From contig NZ_BBIV01000038.1 of the NCBI RefSeq assembly GCF_000730665.1, forward strand, positions 1 through 42,524: DNA of 42,524 bases. Direction: 5' to 3'. How positions within the stretch are numbered: position 1 is the first letter of the stretch; each line of letters starts with the position of its first letter. This document shows positions 41,451 through 42,524 of the stretch, in pieces. Position numbers and translations under genes: made by a program. This stretch comes from Pseudomonas plecoglossicida NBRC 103162 = DSM 15088 (lineage in GTDB: Bacteria > Pseudomonadota > Gammaproteobacteria > Pseudomonadales > Pseudomonadaceae). A model generated the notes under the pieces. That model ran no database searches. It worked only from the letters and a program-made list of their open reading frames with translations, and had not been told where the DNA came from.

Positions 41451-41837
41451 TCAGCGGCGGTAGTAGCGGTGATCCGCATCGTAGCGATGCTGCATGGCCC
41501 GCTCATGTCGGCGTTCCCAGTCGCGGTGGCGCTCCCAGTCACGGCGCGCCTGCTCCCGGCGCCATTGCTCGCGGCGCCACTCTTCACGGCGCCAGCCGCC
41601 ACGCCCGTCATGCCGGTAGTGGTCGTGCTCGTACCGCTCATCGTGGGCCAGCAGTGTTTCTGGCTGCTGCGCTGCCACGCTGGCCAGGTCCGGCCACGGG
41701 TTTTCGGCCGCCTTCACGGCCGGCGCCTCAATGGTGCGCGCAGGGGTTGAAACCTTCAGGGGTGTTGCAGATGCCGAGCCCATTGCCGCGAACGCGAACA
41801 GGCTGACAAGCACCATCCGTGGGACATGGATTTTCAT
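41451..41837 (-). CDS. secreted Arg/His/Asp-rich low-complexity protein, 128 aa
   Basis: A clear signal peptide (MKIHVPRMVLVSLFAFAAMGSASA) directs the product to the periplasm. The mature part has a Pro/Ala-rich linker up to about residue 70 and then a very charged C-terminal half built of repeats of the form WRREEWRREQWRREQ, followed by RRDWERHRDWERRHER and a Tyr/Asp/His tail. No cysteine is present in the mature part. I know of no defined function; similar Arg/Trp-rich secreted proteins are common, poorly studied Pseudomonas proteins. ATG 41837 is chosen for the signal peptide; a TTG four codons upstream is less likely. Confidence 0.75.
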   Translation of the reverse strand: MKIHVPRMVLVSLFAFAAMGSASATPLKVSTPARTIEAPAVKAAENPWPDLASVAAQQPETLLAHDERYEHDHYRHDGRGGWRREEWRREQWRREQARRDWERHRDWERRHERAMQHRYDADHRYYRR

Positions 41838-42029
41838 GAGCGAAGACAACCTCTGCTGAGTATTGGGTGTAAGGCAACAGGCCTGTTCACATAGACCACC
41901 AACCCGGAAAAAGTTCTAGAAAACCGCAACTTAAATCACCTGGACGGCGCTGCCCGATGCCGGCCGGATGCACGCTCAGGCTGTCGGGAACGCTATACTT
42001 CGCGCCTTTCCCAACGCCACGGAGCGCTC

Positions 42030-42509
42030 ATGCGGCAGGTTCTTCTCATCGTCGATGTCCAGTCTACCTTCAGCCCGCCCGAGTGGCTGGTCGATGGCAT
42101 CCGGGCATTGTCCGCGACGATTCCTACCATCGCCTCGATCGAGCTGCACGATGAGCAGGTCACACCGTTCGACAAGCAACTCGGTTGGCACCCTGCTGCC
42201 CAGGACGAGAGCCTGGTCGAGGCCGACCGGGTGTTCGTCAAGCACGGCTACGGGCAGACTGCGCAGACGATCGAGCACCTGCGTCAGATGGGGGTGGAGC
42301 GGGTACTGGTGTGCGGGCTGCAGACCGAGACCTGCGTGCTGGCCGCCGGTTTCGCGTTGTTCGATGCGGGGCTGATGCCGACCTTGATCACTGACCTGAC
42401 GGTGGGCTCCTCGCTGGACCGGTCGGGAAAAATGGGCATCGAGCTGTGGAAGCATCACTTTGGCAATGTCACCACCCGGGCCGAGGTACTGGCCGAACTC
42501 AAGGCCTGA
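42030..42509 (+). CDS. isochorismatase-family cysteine hydrolase, 159 aa
   Basis: A compact cysteine hydrolase of the isochorismatase/nicotinamidase superfamily. The catalytic triad is visible: Asp9 in LLIVDVQSTF, Lys71 in RVFVKHGYG and Cys102 in QTETCVLAAGFALFDAG, with the cis-peptide region before the Cys as expected. It is shorter than nicotinamidases (about 200 aa) and resembles the stand-alone hydrolases of unknown substrate. CGGAG lies about 8 bp before ATG 42030. The window ends 15 bp after the stop, in a sequence (CCTGTGGGA) that looks like the beginning of another REP element. Confidence 0.9.
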   Translation: MRQVLLIVDVQSTFSPPEWLVDGIRALSATIPTIASIELHDEQVTPFDKQLGWHPAAQDESLVEADRVFVKHGYGQTAQTIEHLRQMGVERVLVCGLQTETCVLAAGFALFDAGLMPTLITDLTVGSSLDRSGKMGIELWKHHFGNVTTRAEVLAELKA

Positions 42510-42524
42510 TCTGTCCCTGTGGGA

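Noticed and set aside
41441..41454. CCCCTCGGGG hairpin at the end of the secreted-protein gene
   Set aside because: Stem of four to five bases with a two-base loop and no T-run on either strand; too small for a terminator.

Overview
The window is high-GC chromosomal DNA from a fluorescent Pseudomonas, most likely the P. putida group. This rests on the urease cluster order with ureJ between ureE and ureF, the lexA2-imuA-imuB-dnaE2 mutagenesis cassette with an AGTAC-N4-GTACT operator, a MexEF-OprN type pump, and scattered REP elements of the two kinds typical of that group (GCCGGCTTGCCGGCGATG and GGAGCGG-TTTA-CCCGCGAA types). Species assignment is inference. No rRNA, tRNA, CRISPR array, insertion sequence or prophage was seen.

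Layout. 51-787: a small conserved hypothetical gene and a glyoxalase-fold gene on the minus strand. 1059-6612: complete urease operon ureD-A-B-C-E-J-F-G, with a candidate sigma-54 promoter about 107 bp upstream of ureD. 6618-8119: a DUF899 thioredoxin-like gene and a HAD phosphatase (minus). 8213-13943: the SOS mutasome operon lexA2-imuA-imuB-dnaE2. 13956-14024: an inverted REP pair. 14040-14631: an aldo/keto reductase pseudogene that lost its catalytic core. 14619-15524: a LysR regulator divergent from a CoA-transferase (A+B) and AtoE-type transporter operon (15665-18622). 18949-20520: a TerC/CBS/CorC membrane protein whose 3' end overlaps a convergent RarD-like permease. 21404-25184: a CSS-EAL phosphodiesterase, 4-hydroxyphenylpyruvate dioxygenase (hpd), and a CSS sensor lacking any EAL domain. 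25317-26000: DJ-1/PfpI family protein. 26214-29927: two convergent hybrid sensor kinases, one with Asn in place of the phospho-accepting His. 30027-31094: a HEAT/TPR protein. 31286-37131: mexE-mexF-oprN with a clear terminator. 37499-40309: a 936-residue fusion of NRPS adenylation domain, carrier domain and integral-membrane acyltransferase, divergent from mexE and convergent with a TetR/RutR-like gene that has a palindromic operator candidate. 41051-42509: a LysR C-terminus-like small ORF, a secreted Arg/His-rich protein and an isochorismatase-fold hydrolase.

How parts work together. Urease structural and nickel-insertion genes are translationally coupled and should allow urea use as nitrogen source. 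The imu cassette is a self-contained damage-inducible error-prone polymerase module. The CoA-transferase/AtoE block is a short-chain acid or acetoacetate uptake and activation unit. MexEF-OprN is a tripartite drug/solvent efflux pump without an adjacent mexT.

The strongest candidates for undescribed biology are the adenylation-carrier-membrane acyltransferase fusion at 37499-40309, the His-less hybrid kinase at 26214-28313 facing an intact paralogue, and the orphan CSS sensor at 24384-25184 whose last codons lie inside the hpd terminator hairpin. All functions were assigned by reading the sequence; no database search was run.
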